This document shows, piece by piece, positions 35,301-43,005 of a DNA stretch of 64,000 nucleotides (within the stretch, counting starts at the first letter, position 1; each line of letters opens with the position of its first letter). Below the pieces are notes generated by a model. That model was not told the DNA's origin and made no database searches. It was given only the letters and a program-made list of their open reading frames with translations. The translations under genes were made by a program, and so were the position numbers. The stretch comes from Pseudomonas sp. FP2309 (GTDB taxonomy: Bacteria > Pseudomonadota > Gammaproteobacteria > Pseudomonadales > Pseudomonadaceae): positions 3,835,501-3,899,500 of the forward strand of contig NZ_CP117439.1 of NCBI RefSeq assembly GCF_030687575.1. Reading direction: 5' to 3'.

Positions 35301-37591
35301 AGCCAGCGTTGCAGGTTGAGCGCGCTGTGTTGTTGCCGCACGAACAGTCGTCTGCGCTGCTTGCGCACCGACGCCGGCGCATCCACCGTGCCGACCGGCA
35401 GCGCCGCGCTGAGCCGCGCAGCGGCAATCACCAGTTCGATGTTGCTGAGCGCGCGCTCGCGGGCGTCGTTTGACGGCACCTGCAGGTTCCGGGAGGTTTC
35501 CATCGCTAACAGGCGCATCGCCAGCGCCGTGTCGCTCACCTCGCTGAACAACCGCTCATTGCGTTGCAGGCGTTCGCGCGCCTCGGCGAAGGCGGCGAGC
35601 TGTGCCTGCAGCCCGGCCTTCATGGCATCACCGTCGATCGTTTCGAACGACACCACCGGCACACTCTGTGCAGCCAGGCCCTGGACCCAGGCGCGCGCGG
35701 CAGTGCGCTGGCCACGCGCGATGCAATGCCAGAGCGCGCCCGGTTCGCCCGCGGTGAAACTGACCTGCACGCGCTGGGACAGCACCGCCAGGGACCTGAA
35801 CCGTTGCAGGCCACCCTCGCTGCCCGGCACGTACAACAACACCGCCTGGCTGGCGGAAACATCGCCGGGCTCAGTGCCTCCCGCCACCACAAACGCCCCC
35901 ACCAGCGAGTACCTGGGCTGGGTTTGGCCGCCGATGCTGAGCGCCAGTACCTGGCTGCGGTCAGCCTCACGCGCGCGCGCCGGCGGATCCACCACGGCGC
36001 TGATCCGCGCCAGCAAAAGACCATCGATGCGCTTCAAACGATGCTGCAGCTGGGCTTCGGCCACCAGCGCCGAGCCACGGGCGGCCAGCAGGCTTTGCTC
36101 CACGCTGTCACCGCCGCCGCCCTTGGCGCGCCAGAACGCCGGGTCATCCAGACGCTCTTCATGCCCATCAAGCAACGCGGCGCAGCGCGCACGTGCCTGT
36201 TGCCACTGTTGGTGCAGCGCGACGACGGTGCCGAAGTCCTGGCTTTCCCGGCCGGGATCCAGCGGATCAAGCAGGCTTTGCAAGGCCTGCTCGTGGCGAC
36301 GCACCTTGGCTTCGCAGGTGCGCAACGGCAGGCGTGTCGAAAGGCTGGCGAAACTGATTTCCAGGCGCCGGCGCTGCCTGTCACGTTCCAGCAACTGCGC
36401 CAGCACGGCTTTCAAGCCGGGCTGCACACAGGCGGCGCTGCGCCCTTGCTCGACATGCAACAAGCGCTCGGCAGGGCTCATGGCGGTCCCCTTGATGGCA
36501 TTGTCGGGAAACAGGTAGGCGATGTTCACCTCAAGCAATGTGGCCAGTTCGTTGTCCCATTGCACCTGCAACAACGCCTCGGCGCTGTGGGCCAGGGCAT
36601 CGTCTGTGATCAGCGTGCCCCGGTGGCCTGCGCTCATCGGCGCGCGCCCGTTGATGTTCCAATCGGGCAACCGGTGGCGATCACGCAGGGGCAGCACGCC
36701 CCACAACCGTCCCCAATGGGCCTGGGCCAGCGCCGGAAAATCGCGTTGCCAGTGCGCGTACGTGCTGAACTCATAGAACAGCGGGTCCAAGCCCGGCAGG
36801 AACAGCACCTGGCGCGTATCGGCAGTGTCGCCGGCATAGAACAGATGCAGCGCACCGCTGAACACAGTCAGGCTGTTGACCTGCCCCGGGCAGACCACGT
36901 CGGCCACCTGCAACCCGGCGCGCGCGCCGCCGGCCCGCGTGCGCGCTTGGGCCGTGGGCGCCTCAACCAGGGTCATCAGCATGGCCAGGCCCGTGTCGGA
37001 AAGTTGATTCAACGCGTGGGCCAACAGCGCATGGTCTGCCACGTAGGTTTTATATAACGCGCACCAGCGCTGACGGCGTGAACACATGTCGCCTTCGGCC
37101 AATACCTGCCAGTACGCCGGCGCTGCGGCTTCGATCCGCGTCAGCAGGTCCTCATCCAGCACCTCATCCAACACCTTGTCGGCCAGCGCCCCGACCCGGC
37201 ACGCCTGTTCACTCAGTTGCTCGGCCCTGGCACAGCTGCGCTCGGCGAGCAGACGCATCACCGTGTCGGTCAAGCTGGGACGCCAGGGCGGGTCGCGGCG
37301 GGTCAATGGCACATTGAGCCGCAACGCGTCAGGATCGGTCTGGAAGGTTTCGCGCAGAGCCTGTCGGATCAGTCGACTGATGCGCGGCGAACGCACCAGC
37401 GCCTGTTGCAGGACGTGGGCATGCGCGGCGCAGCGCCTCTGAGCGTCATACAACCGGTTGAGCAGGTGACTGGGGTGCGCACTGGTCTGCAGGCGCTCGC
37501 TCAATACCCGCTCCCACCAGGCCCGGCCACCGGGTGGGTGGGCCTGTGCCCCTGGGTCGTTTTCCGTAGACAGCAACTGTTCGGGTTCCAT
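32369..37591 (-). CDS. Giant toxin-like protein (1740 aa), DUF6543-like, unknown C-terminal domain
   Basis: A 1740-residue protein with no signal peptide or known catalytic motif that I can name. The architecture resembles large Pseudomonas 'dermonecrotic toxin domain' proteins: long helical N-terminus, a mid-part with ALSDKGVRLFEQALKAASG, two hydrophobic helical segments at about residues 1120-1140 and 1195-1225 (VTRGLLALIPLVGLGVLAYEALVAA), then beta-rich units such as FIRNGEHYVPDANGQRFGVY. The last ~200 residues, from about 1540 on, form a separate module (RVDFYLPAALDVKLFSRR, YLHLDCTHPASGNRYFVLIKWL) that I do not recognise. The family link is tentative. It has no visible immunity or secretion partner and interrupts the purine region. 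Confidence 0.65.
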   Translation of the reverse strand: MEPEQLLSTENDPGAQAHPPGGRAWWERVLSERLQTSAHPSHLLNRLYDAQRRCAAHAHVLQQALVRSPRISRLIRQALRETFQTDPDALRLNVPLTRRDPPWRPSLTDTVMRLLAERSCARAEQLSEQACRVGALADKVLDEVLDEDLLTRIEAAAPAYWQVLAEGDMCSRRQRWCALYKTYVADHALLAHALNQLSDTGLAMLMTLVEAPTAQARTRAGGARAGLQVADVVCPGQVNSLTVFSGALHLFYAGDTADTRQVLFLPGLDPLFYEFSTYAHWQRDFPALAQAHWGRLWGVLPLRDRHRLPDWNINGRAPMSAGHRGTLITDDALAHSAEALLQVQWDNELATLLEVNIAYLFPDNAIKGTAMSPAERLLHVEQGRSAACVQPGLKAVLAQLLERDRQRRRLEISFASLSTRLPLRTCEAKVRRHEQALQSLLDPLDPGRESQDFGTVVALHQQWQQARARCAALLDGHEERLDDPAFWRAKGGGGDSVEQSLLAARGSALVAEAQLQHRLKRIDGLLLARISAVVDPPARAREADRSQVLALSIGGQTQPRYSLVGAFVVAGGTEPGDVSASQAVLLYVPGSEGGLQRFRSLAVLSQRVQVSFTAGEPGALWHCIARGQRTAARAWVQGLAAQSVPVVSFETIDGDAMKAGLQAQLAAFAEARERLQRNERLFSEVSDTALAMRLLAMETSRNLQVPSNDARERALSNIELVIAAARLSAALPVGTVDAPASVRKQRRRLFVRQQHSALNLQRWLVRHLGDVEHFGRQRLIRQLTQDGVYPQVNIDTPLFDVPDDVSMVWAGHPERLPGEAGPKTVVSPQRTTFSFVQLALHNLDPEAPWTRWRLNHMKCLDPAWRARLNVDYLIRTIAALDIGGHYERKIFQVCYGEDGMAATAQAAPLLHELLRRPVRREAKLQLIDARQRALSDKGVRLFEQALKAASGPGRAASSLSVVRLEALTLPWARHIAGMVVIQDRHSPHCLLYWPQANGLPTLTEYPDLNALRQALVAQGQTKEALAALASSVAAGSETEALASYPGELRAQVEPASRWRCMLERSRLFTLSSLLGPAVAVGRCLYQWFQTKRVFPATTLSEIETELHEQRDADPQQWLGISATNAEDMLGLLAHAHVLQVQRQARAESNSRHSLQAYRAWRQDEATARVTRGLLALIPLVGLGVLAYEALVAARRFYHSGSADDAVELAITLHQVLIEVALTFVPVKGAGAVAKPLTGASGRLMGSALRHLRRGYRRLGTLAVGPPPSPIRLKGLDLYKLPGAASEAIELKAPLDKGTFIRNGEHYVPDANGQRFGVYQREGEQRLRFRNRQTPGENELFVYVEEPRDWLLGADRLEPQPGTSAGAGPFWQPTPSSTPVSWAPPSQYLAGDLTKRAHNLTSYWREWGQALDAAQVRELVPDKRLYIADGRRGALLKIGEHYYDTLPAGAQSQSDVVFLKPRGELMQSIDQLTRCLSENLPQQPAPFTFGEDLRWTAREPLFSQPLPASMGARFPDLTPSSVQQVTRRLVELADAGTAVTGTRLLNIRAALNKWTPRSIGAMVETDDLLTMLRPLSPRKKGTLYVGADTEVGGFERVDFYLPAALDVKLFSRRTGDRATTHARVTASADAVSDVLRRQGFVVKRVPVPHHPQYLHLDCTHPASGNRYFVLIKWLDGRSLSMKLGRERAMSHAWLMDKSRLHPDIYKPFQAAQEQGRLVKLFAGIQNVNPPTVYFIRPADLP

Positions 37592-37698
37592 GCCTGCATT
37601 CGCTCTTCGCTTGAAAAGCGCAGGTTACGCGGCCGACGCGCACGGCTGGCGTTACATAGATGGCGTCAGGCAGGTGCTGCGGAGGCTGGCGGCCGACG

Positions 37699-37724
37699 AA
37701 AAAAAGCCCGCAGTGTGCGCGGGC
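37699..37724 (-). terminator. Rho-independent terminator after uraH
   Basis: On the minus strand GCCCGC, loop GCACACT, GCGGGC, then T7. It ends the uraH transcript before the giant toxin-like gene on the same strand. Confidence 0.85.
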
Positions 37725-37766
37725 GAAACCAACGAAGAGCTTTGGGGGTGTGAAGCGAGGTGACGC

Positions 37767-38120
37767 TCAGCTACCGCGATAAGTGGAGTAGCTGTAAGGC
37801 GAAATCAGCAGAGGGACGTGGTAGTGATCCTGTTCGGCACTGATACCGAAACGCAGCACCACCACATCCAGGAAGGCCGGCTGCGGCAATTGCACGCCAC
37901 GGGCGCGGTAGTACTCGCCTGCACTGAACTGCAACTGGTAAACGCCGCTACGGTAGTCATCACCTTGCAGCAACGGCGCATCGCAACGGCCGTCACTGTT
38001 GGTCACGGCGCTGGCGACCAGTTCGAGCTGAGCGCCATCGACGCGGTACAGTTCTACCTGGATGGCACTGCCGGGGCAGCCGTGGGCAGCATCCAGTACG
38101 TGTGTGGTCAGTCGTCCCAT
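37767..38120 (-). CDS. uraH: 5-hydroxyisourate hydrolase (transthyretin-like)
   Basis: A 117-residue transthyretin-related protein. GRLTTHVLDAAHGCPGSAIQVELYR at the start (catalytic His in TTHVLD), DGRCDAPLL in the middle and the diagnostic C-terminal YRGS are all present. It hydrolyses 5-hydroxyisourate, the product of PuuD, to OHCU. I start at ATG 38120 after GGAG. It is divergent from puuE, and a TTGTACACAA site lies 94 bp upstream. Confidence 0.95.
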   Translation of the reverse strand: MGRLTTHVLDAAHGCPGSAIQVELYRVDGAQLELVASAVTNSDGRCDAPLLQGDDYRSGVYQLQFSAGEYYRARGVQLPQPAFLDVVVLRFGISAEQDHYHVPLLISPYSYSTYRGS

Positions 38121-38213
38121 GGCACGGGGCTCCGTTAAGTCGAGTGAAAAGGCCGCCCCTTTACAGGGCACAAAAAATCGGCGACGGGCTGATTAAGACA
38201 TTTTTCATAAAAA

Positions 38214-38223
38214 TTGTACACAA
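38214..38223. promoter_or_regulatory. Imperfect purine palindrome before uraH
   Basis: TTGTACACAA differs from TTGTATACAA at one position. It is about 94 bp before the uraH start. Confidence 0.45.
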
Positions 38224-38408
38224 TAAAAACCACAAAGTTTTTCGCAGAGGTTTGGCGCGCCGTCTTAACGATAAATGACCACTAAGCATTGCTTTTAAAC
38301 AACCTTTCATCCATTTACTGACCAGATGGGCAAGTTTCTTGCAGGTGCATACCGTGACAAGCGCCTGGAAAAAATGCAGAAATACAGGCTTACAAAGTAC
38401 GCATCAAG

Positions 38409-38418
38409 TTGTATACAA
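38409..38418. promoter_or_regulatory. Perfect TTGTATACAA palindrome before puuE
   Basis: Identical to the core of the site before the purine permease at 30173-30184, and 81 bp before the puuE start. It is a likely operator of the purine-catabolism regulator, which is not encoded in the window. Confidence 0.6.
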
Positions 38419-38498
38419 TCAGCCCATCGCTGTGACGCCACCAGGTCTTTCCGCTGGCTGCCACGCACTTGCTACCACGAACAAGAAGGAAGACTGCA

Positions 38499-39425
38499 GT
38501 GAGCGCTGACTACCCACGCGACCTGATCGGTTACGGCAGTAACCCTCCTCACCCCCACTGGCCGGGCAAGGCACGCATCGCGTTGTCTTTCGTACTCAAC
38601 TACGAAGAAGGTGGCGAGCGCAATATTTTGCATGGCGACAAAGAATCCGAAGCGTTCCTCTCGGAAATGGTCTCGGCCCAGCCGTTGCAGGGTGAGCGCA
38701 ACATGAGCATGGAGTCGCTGTACGAATACGGCAGCCGTGCCGGCGTGTGGCGCATCTTAAAGCTGTTCAAAGCATTCGATATCCCGCTGACCATCTTCGC
38801 CGTGGCCATGGCTGCCCAGCGCCACCCGGATGTGATCCGTGCCATGGTCGAGGCCGGCCACGAGATCTGCAGTCACGGCTACCGCTGGATCGACTATCAG
38901 TACATGGACGAGGCCCAGGAGCGCGAGCATATGCTCGAAGCCATCCGTATCCTCACCGAGCTGACCGGCGAACGCCCCCTGGGCTGGTACACCGGACGCA
39001 CCGGCCCCAACACCCGTCGTTTGGTGATGGAAGAAGGTGGTTTCCTGTATGACTGCGACACCTACGACGACGACCTGCCCTACTGGGAACCTGACACCCC
39101 CACCGGCAAGCCGCACCTGGTGATCCCCTACACCCTGGACACCAACGACATGCGCTTCACCCAGGTGCAGGGTTTCAACAAGGGTGATGACTTTTTCGAG
39201 TACCTAAAGGATGCCTTCGACGTGCTTTACGCCGAAGGGGCCGAGGCGCCGAAGATGCTCTCCATCGGCCTGCATTGCCGCCTGATCGGCCGCCCGGCGC
39301 GCCTGGCCGCATTGAAGCGCTTTATCGAATACGCCAAAAGTCATGAGCAGGTGTGGTTCACCCGCCGTGTGGACATCGCCCGTCACTGGCACGACACCCA
39401 CCCGTACACGGGAGCGGCGAAATGA
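38499..39425 (+). CDS. puuE: Allantoinase PuuE
   Basis: A 308-residue member of the polysaccharide-deacetylase superfamily. ALSFVLNYEEGGERNILHGD at the start, AGHEICSHGYRWIDYQ (the deacetylase-type His region) and LSIGLHCRLIGRPARL near the end match the metal-independent bacterial allantoinase. It converts allantoin to allantoate. The start is GTG 38499 after AAGGAAG, giving the known family length. It opens the operon puuE-uraD-alc-allA-puuD. Confidence 0.95.
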   Translation: MSADYPRDLIGYGSNPPHPHWPGKARIALSFVLNYEEGGERNILHGDKESEAFLSEMVSAQPLQGERNMSMESLYEYGSRAGVWRILKLFKAFDIPLTIFAVAMAAQRHPDVIRAMVEAGHEICSHGYRWIDYQYMDEAQEREHMLEAIRILTELTGERPLGWYTGRTGPNTRRLVMEEGGFLYDCDTYDDDLPYWEPDTPTGKPHLVIPYTLDTNDMRFTQVQGFNKGDDFFEYLKDAFDVLYAEGAEAPKMLSIGLHCRLIGRPARLAALKRFIEYAKSHEQVWFTRRVDIARHWHDTHPYTGAAK

Positions 39426-39937
39426 CGGCGTTCAAGACCCTCAAGCCATCGACCCTGAGCCGCGATGCCTTCGTCGCCGCCTTCGCCGATACCTACGAAC
39501 ATTCGCCATGGGTGGCCGAAAAGGCCTTCGACCTGGGCCAGGATGCGTCGATCGACCAGATCGAAACCCTGCACCAGCGCATGAGCGACATCCTGTTGAG
39601 TGCCGATCATGCCCGCCAGCTGGCCTTGATCAACGCTCACCCGGACCTGGCCGGCAAAGCCGCCGTCCAGGGCCAACTCACCCAAGCCAGTACCGATGAG
39701 CAAGCTGGCGCGGGGATTCACCACTGCACGGCCGAAGAGTTCTCACGCTTCACCGAGCTGAACGAGGCCTACAAGGCCAAGTTCAAGTTTCCCTTCATCA
39801 TGGCGGTAAAAGGCAGCAACCGGCATCAAATCCTGGCCGCGTTCGAAACGCGCATTCACCACTCGGTAGACACCGAGTTCAAGTGCGCGCTGGACGAGAT
39901 CAACAAGATCGCGTTGTTCCGTTTACTGACCCTCTAA
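39422..39937 (+). CDS. uraD: OHCU decarboxylase
   Basis: A 171-residue helical enzyme. [12 protein letters not shown] carries the catalytic His, and [35 protein letters not shown] is the family signature. It decarboxylates 2-oxo-4-hydroxy-4-carboxy-5-ureidoimidazoline to S-allantoin. Its ATG overlaps the puuE stop by 4 bp, so translation is coupled. Confidence 0.95.
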   Translation: MTAFKTLKPSTLSRDAFVAAFADTYEHSPWVAEKAFDLGQDASIDQIETLHQRMSDILLSADHARQLALINAHPDLAGKAAVQGQLTQASTDEQAGAGIHHCTAEEFSRFTELNEAYKAKFKFPFIMAVKGSNRHQILAAFETRIHHSVDTEFKCALDEINKIALFRLLTL

Positions 39938-39978
39938 ACGACCATCCCCAGCCACTCTATCTAAGGCAGACAAGAAGA

Positions 39979-40974
39979 ATGAAAGCGCAACCGTTACCTT
40001 TCGAAAAATTCGTCAACCTGGCCGATGCCCGTCTGGGCACCAAGATTCTCTCGGTGACCGACGACTGGTTTGCTGACGCCAACCGTCTGTTCCAGCCGAC
40101 CCCGGCCGTGTGGAAGGAGGGCGTTTTCGATGACAACGGCAAGTGGATGGACGGCTGGGAGTCTCGCCGCAAGCGCTTCGAAGGCTACGACAGCGCGGTG
40201 ATTCAACTCGGCGTACCGGGTTCGATCAAGGGCGTGGACATCGACACTTCATTCTTCACCGGCAACTTCCCGCCGTCGGCCTCCCTGGAAGCCTGTTTCC
40301 TGACCTCGGGCGAGCCGGACGAAAACACTCAGTGGACCGAAGTGCTGTCGGCCGTCGAGCTGCAAGGCAACAGCCACCACTACCACGAAATCAACAACGA
40401 CCAGGCCTTCAGCCACCTGCGCTTCAACATCTACCCGGATGGCGGCGTGGCCCGTCTGCGTGTGTACGGCGTGCCGTACCGCGACTGGTCTTCGGTGGGT
40501 GACAACGAACAAGTTGACTTGGCAGCCGCACTCAATGGTGGCCGCGCGCTGGCCTGCTCCGACGAGCACTTTGGGCGCATGAGCAACATCCTCAACCCAG
40601 GCCGTGGCGTCAACATGGGCGATGGCTGGGAAACCGCGCGTCGTCGTACCCCGGGCAATGACTGGGTGATCGTCGCATTGGGCCACCCAGGCGAGGTGGA
40701 AAAAATCATCGTCGACACCCTGCACTTCAAAGGCAATTACCCGGACACCTGCTCGATCCAGGGCGCCTTCGTCAAGGGCGGCACCGACAGCCAGATCGAA
40801 ACCCAATCGCTGTTCTGGCGCGAACTGCTGCCGGCACAGAAACTGGAAATGCACGCCGAACACACCTTCGCCGAGCAGATCAAGGCACTGGGCCCGATCA
40901 CCCATATCCGCCTGAACGTGTTCCCGGATGGCGGTGTGAGCCGCCTGCGGGTTTTGGGCAAGGTCTCCAAATAA
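39979..40974 (+). CDS. alc: Allantoicase
   Basis: A 331-residue enzyme made of two similar jelly-roll halves. The repeated pattern is visible: [40 protein letters not shown] in the first half and [40 protein letters not shown] in the second, each ending [18 protein letters not shown] or [18 protein letters not shown]. It splits allantoate to ureidoglycolate and urea. Confidence 0.96.
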   Translation: MKAQPLPFEKFVNLADARLGTKILSVTDDWFADANRLFQPTPAVWKEGVFDDNGKWMDGWESRRKRFEGYDSAVIQLGVPGSIKGVDIDTSFFTGNFPPSASLEACFLTSGEPDENTQWTEVLSAVELQGNSHHYHEINNDQAFSHLRFNIYPDGGVARLRVYGVPYRDWSSVGDNEQVDLAAALNGGRALACSDEHFGRMSNILNPGRGVNMGDGWETARRRTPGNDWVIVALGHPGEVEKIIVDTLHFKGNYPDTCSIQGAFVKGGTDSQIETQSLFWRELLPAQKLEMHAEHTFAEQIKALGPITHIRLNVFPDGGVSRLRVLGKVSK

Positions 40975-41005
40975 CACCCGATCGGACGCAGAGCGTCCAG
41001 GGCAG

Positions 41006-41030
41006 CGTTCCCACGCAGAGCGTGGGAACG
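41006..41030. repeat. REP-like hairpin between alc and allA
   Basis: CGTTCCCACGC-AGA-GCGTGGGAACG has a perfect 11-bp stem and a 3-base loop. Just before it, GGACGC-AGA-GCGTCC (40984-40998) has the same loop and inner bases, so the two hairpins look like related copies. Confidence 0.7.
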
Positions 41031-41057
41031 ATCTATAGACAAGATAAGAAGACAGCC

Positions 41058-41561
41058 ATGCGCACATTGATGATCGAACCGCTGACCAAAGAAGCCTTCG
41101 CCCCTTTCGGAGACGTTATCGAAACCGACGGCAGCGATCACTTCATGATCAACAACGGCTCGACCATGCGCTTTCACAAGCTGGCAACGGTAGAAACCGC
41201 ACAGCCTGAGGACAACGCAATCATCAGCATCTTCCGCGCCGATGCGCTGGAGATGCCGCTGACCGTGTGCATGCTGGAGAGACACCCGCTGGGCAGCCAG
41301 GCCTTCATTCCGCTGCTCGGCAACCCCTTTCTGATCGTGGTCGCGCCACTTGGCGATGCACCTGTATCAGGCTTGGTCCGCGCCTTCGTTACCAACGGCA
41401 GGCAGGGCATTAATTACCATCGCGGCGTCTGGCACCACCCGGTGCTGACGATCGAAAAGCGGGATGACTTCCTGGTGGTTGATCGCAGTGGCACAGGCAA
41501 TAACTGCGATGAGCATTTTTTCAAAGAGGATGAGCGGTTGATCCTCGCCCCCCACCAATAA
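41058..41561 (+). CDS. allA: Ureidoglycolate lyase
   Basis: A 167-residue cupin-type enzyme. The start IEPLTKEAFAPFGDVIE, the central LERHPLGSQAFIPL and the RGVWHHPVL motif are typical of AllA. It splits ureidoglycolate into glyoxylate and urea, the last step encoded here. The start is ATG 41058. A REP-like hairpin lies in the 83-bp gap after alc. Confidence 0.94.
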   Translation: MRTLMIEPLTKEAFAPFGDVIETDGSDHFMINNGSTMRFHKLATVETAQPEDNAIISIFRADALEMPLTVCMLERHPLGSQAFIPLLGNPFLIVVAPLGDAPVSGLVRAFVTNGRQGINYHRGVWHHPVLTIEKRDDFLVVDRSGTGNNCDEHFFKEDERLILAPHQ

Positions 41562-41612
41562 GAGAAGGCCGGATCACCCGACAACAAGGGTGACAGGCGA
41601 GAGGTAAAGACT

Positions 41613-42896
41613 GTGGAAGCACATCTGTTGGAATGGCTGAACCTTAGCGTGCGCTGGGTTCACATGATCACTGGCGTCGCCTGGATCGGCGCTTCTTTCT
41701 ACTTTGTCTGGCTGGAAAACAACCTTAATCGCGTCAACCCCAAGAGCGGCCTGGCCGGTGACTTGTGGGCGATCCACGGTGGCGGCATCTACCACCTGGA
41801 AAAATACAAACTGGCCCCGCCGACCATGCCGGACAACCTGCACTGGTTCAAATGGGAAGCCTACTTCACCTGGATGTCAGGCGTTGCGCTGCTGTGCGTG
41901 GTGTTCTACCTCAACCCGACGCTGTACCTGCTCGCCCCCGGCAGCAGCCTGAGCGGCACCGAAGGTGTCCTGCTGGGCATCGGCTCACTGTTCGCCGGTT
42001 GGTTCATCTACTCCTTTCTCTGCGACTCGGCCCTGGGCAAACGCCCTGCCCTGCTTGGTTTCATCCTGTTCGTGCTGTTGATTGCGGCGGCCTACGGCTT
42101 CAGCAAAGTGTTCAGTGGCCGTGGCGCCTACCTGCACGTGGGTGCGGTGATCGGCACCATCATGGTGGGTAACGTGTTCCGCATCATCATGCCGGCGCAA
42201 CGCGCGCTGGTGGCGGCCATCGCCGAGAACCGCACCCCGGATCCGGCCCTGCCGGCCAAGGGCCTGCTGCGCTCACGCCACAACAACTATTTCACCTTGC
42301 CGGTGCTGTTCATCATGATCAGCAACCACTTCCCGAGCACCTACGGCAGCCAATACAACTGGCTGATCCTGGCCGGGATCGCGGTGGCGGCGGTGTTGGT
42401 GCGCCACTACTTCAACACCCGGCACAACAGCCAGAAATATGCGTGGACCTTGCCGGTTGGCGCCCTGGCGATGATCAGCCTGGCGTACGTCACCGGGCCC
42501 AAGCCGGCCGAGCCGATTGCCAAGGCACCGGCAGCCATCGAGTACCAGCCACTGCCGGAAACGGCATTGGGCGGTGGCGTGAAACCCGCCGCACCTGCCG
42601 CACCCGCCGTGGAACCCGCACCCGCGCAGGCCACCACGGATTTCGCCCAGGTCCACAGCGTGATCGAACAACGCTGCACCGTGTGCCACTCGGCCAAGCC
42701 GACCAGCCCGCTGTTCAGCACCGCCCCGGCCGGCGTGATTTTCGATACGCCGGCGCAGATCCAGCAGCAAGCGGCGCGCATTCAAGCACAGGCCGTGGCG
42801 AGCCAGATCATGCCGCTGGGCAACATCACGCAGATGACCCAGCAGGAGCGGGACTTGATCGGCACCTGGATCAATCAAGGGGCACGTACCAACTGA
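41613..42896 (+). CDS. puuD: Membrane urate hydroxylase PuuD with cytochrome c domain
   Basis: A 427-residue protein. Residues 1-300 form about eight membrane helices (RWVHMITGVAWIGASFYFVWLEN at the start), and an Ala/Pro-rich linker leads to a cytochrome c domain with one heme site CTVCH at residues 355-359 and a later Met in ASQIMPLGN. It oxidises urate to 5-hydroxyisourate and passes electrons to the respiratory chain, replacing soluble uricase. The start is GTG 41613 after GAGAGG. Confidence 0.95.
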   Translation: MEAHLLEWLNLSVRWVHMITGVAWIGASFYFVWLENNLNRVNPKSGLAGDLWAIHGGGIYHLEKYKLAPPTMPDNLHWFKWEAYFTWMSGVALLCVVFYLNPTLYLLAPGSSLSGTEGVLLGIGSLFAGWFIYSFLCDSALGKRPALLGFILFVLLIAAAYGFSKVFSGRGAYLHVGAVIGTIMVGNVFRIIMPAQRALVAAIAENRTPDPALPAKGLLRSRHNNYFTLPVLFIMISNHFPSTYGSQYNWLILAGIAVAAVLVRHYFNTRHNSQKYAWTLPVGALAMISLAYVTGPKPAEPIAKAPAAIEYQPLPETALGGGVKPAAPAAPAVEPAPAQATTDFAQVHSVIEQRCTVCHSAKPTSPLFSTAPAGVIFDTPAQIQQQAARIQAQAVASQIMPLGNITQMTQQERDLIGTWINQGARTN

Positions 42897-42916
42897 CAGC
42901 CTGATGCAAATCCGGT

Positions 42917-42936
42917 GGTGCGGGTTTGCCCGCACC
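42917..42936 (+). terminator. Hairpin between puuD and the urate/xanthine permease gene
   Basis: GGTGCGGG, loop TTTG, CCCGCACC: a perfect 8-bp stem without a U-run. It may be a REP fragment or a weak attenuator. Confidence 0.4.
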
Positions 42937-43005
42937 CACAGGGTTTGCGTTGCCATAGAAAACGCGCTCCAACCAACACAACAATAAAAAGATTCGAGGT
43001 GTTGC

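Larger units (their letters stand above)
38121..38498. other. 378-bp divergent control region uraH / puuE
   Basis: No gene is supported. It is AT-rich and carries two copies of the purine palindrome: TTGTACACAA at 38214-38223 (one base off) on the uraH side and TTGTATACAA at 38409-38418 on the puuE side. Confidence 0.65.

Noticed and set aside
35564..37057. Plus-strand open frame of 497 codons opposite the 1740-residue gene
   Set aside because: Gln/His/Arg-rich antisense translation without motifs.
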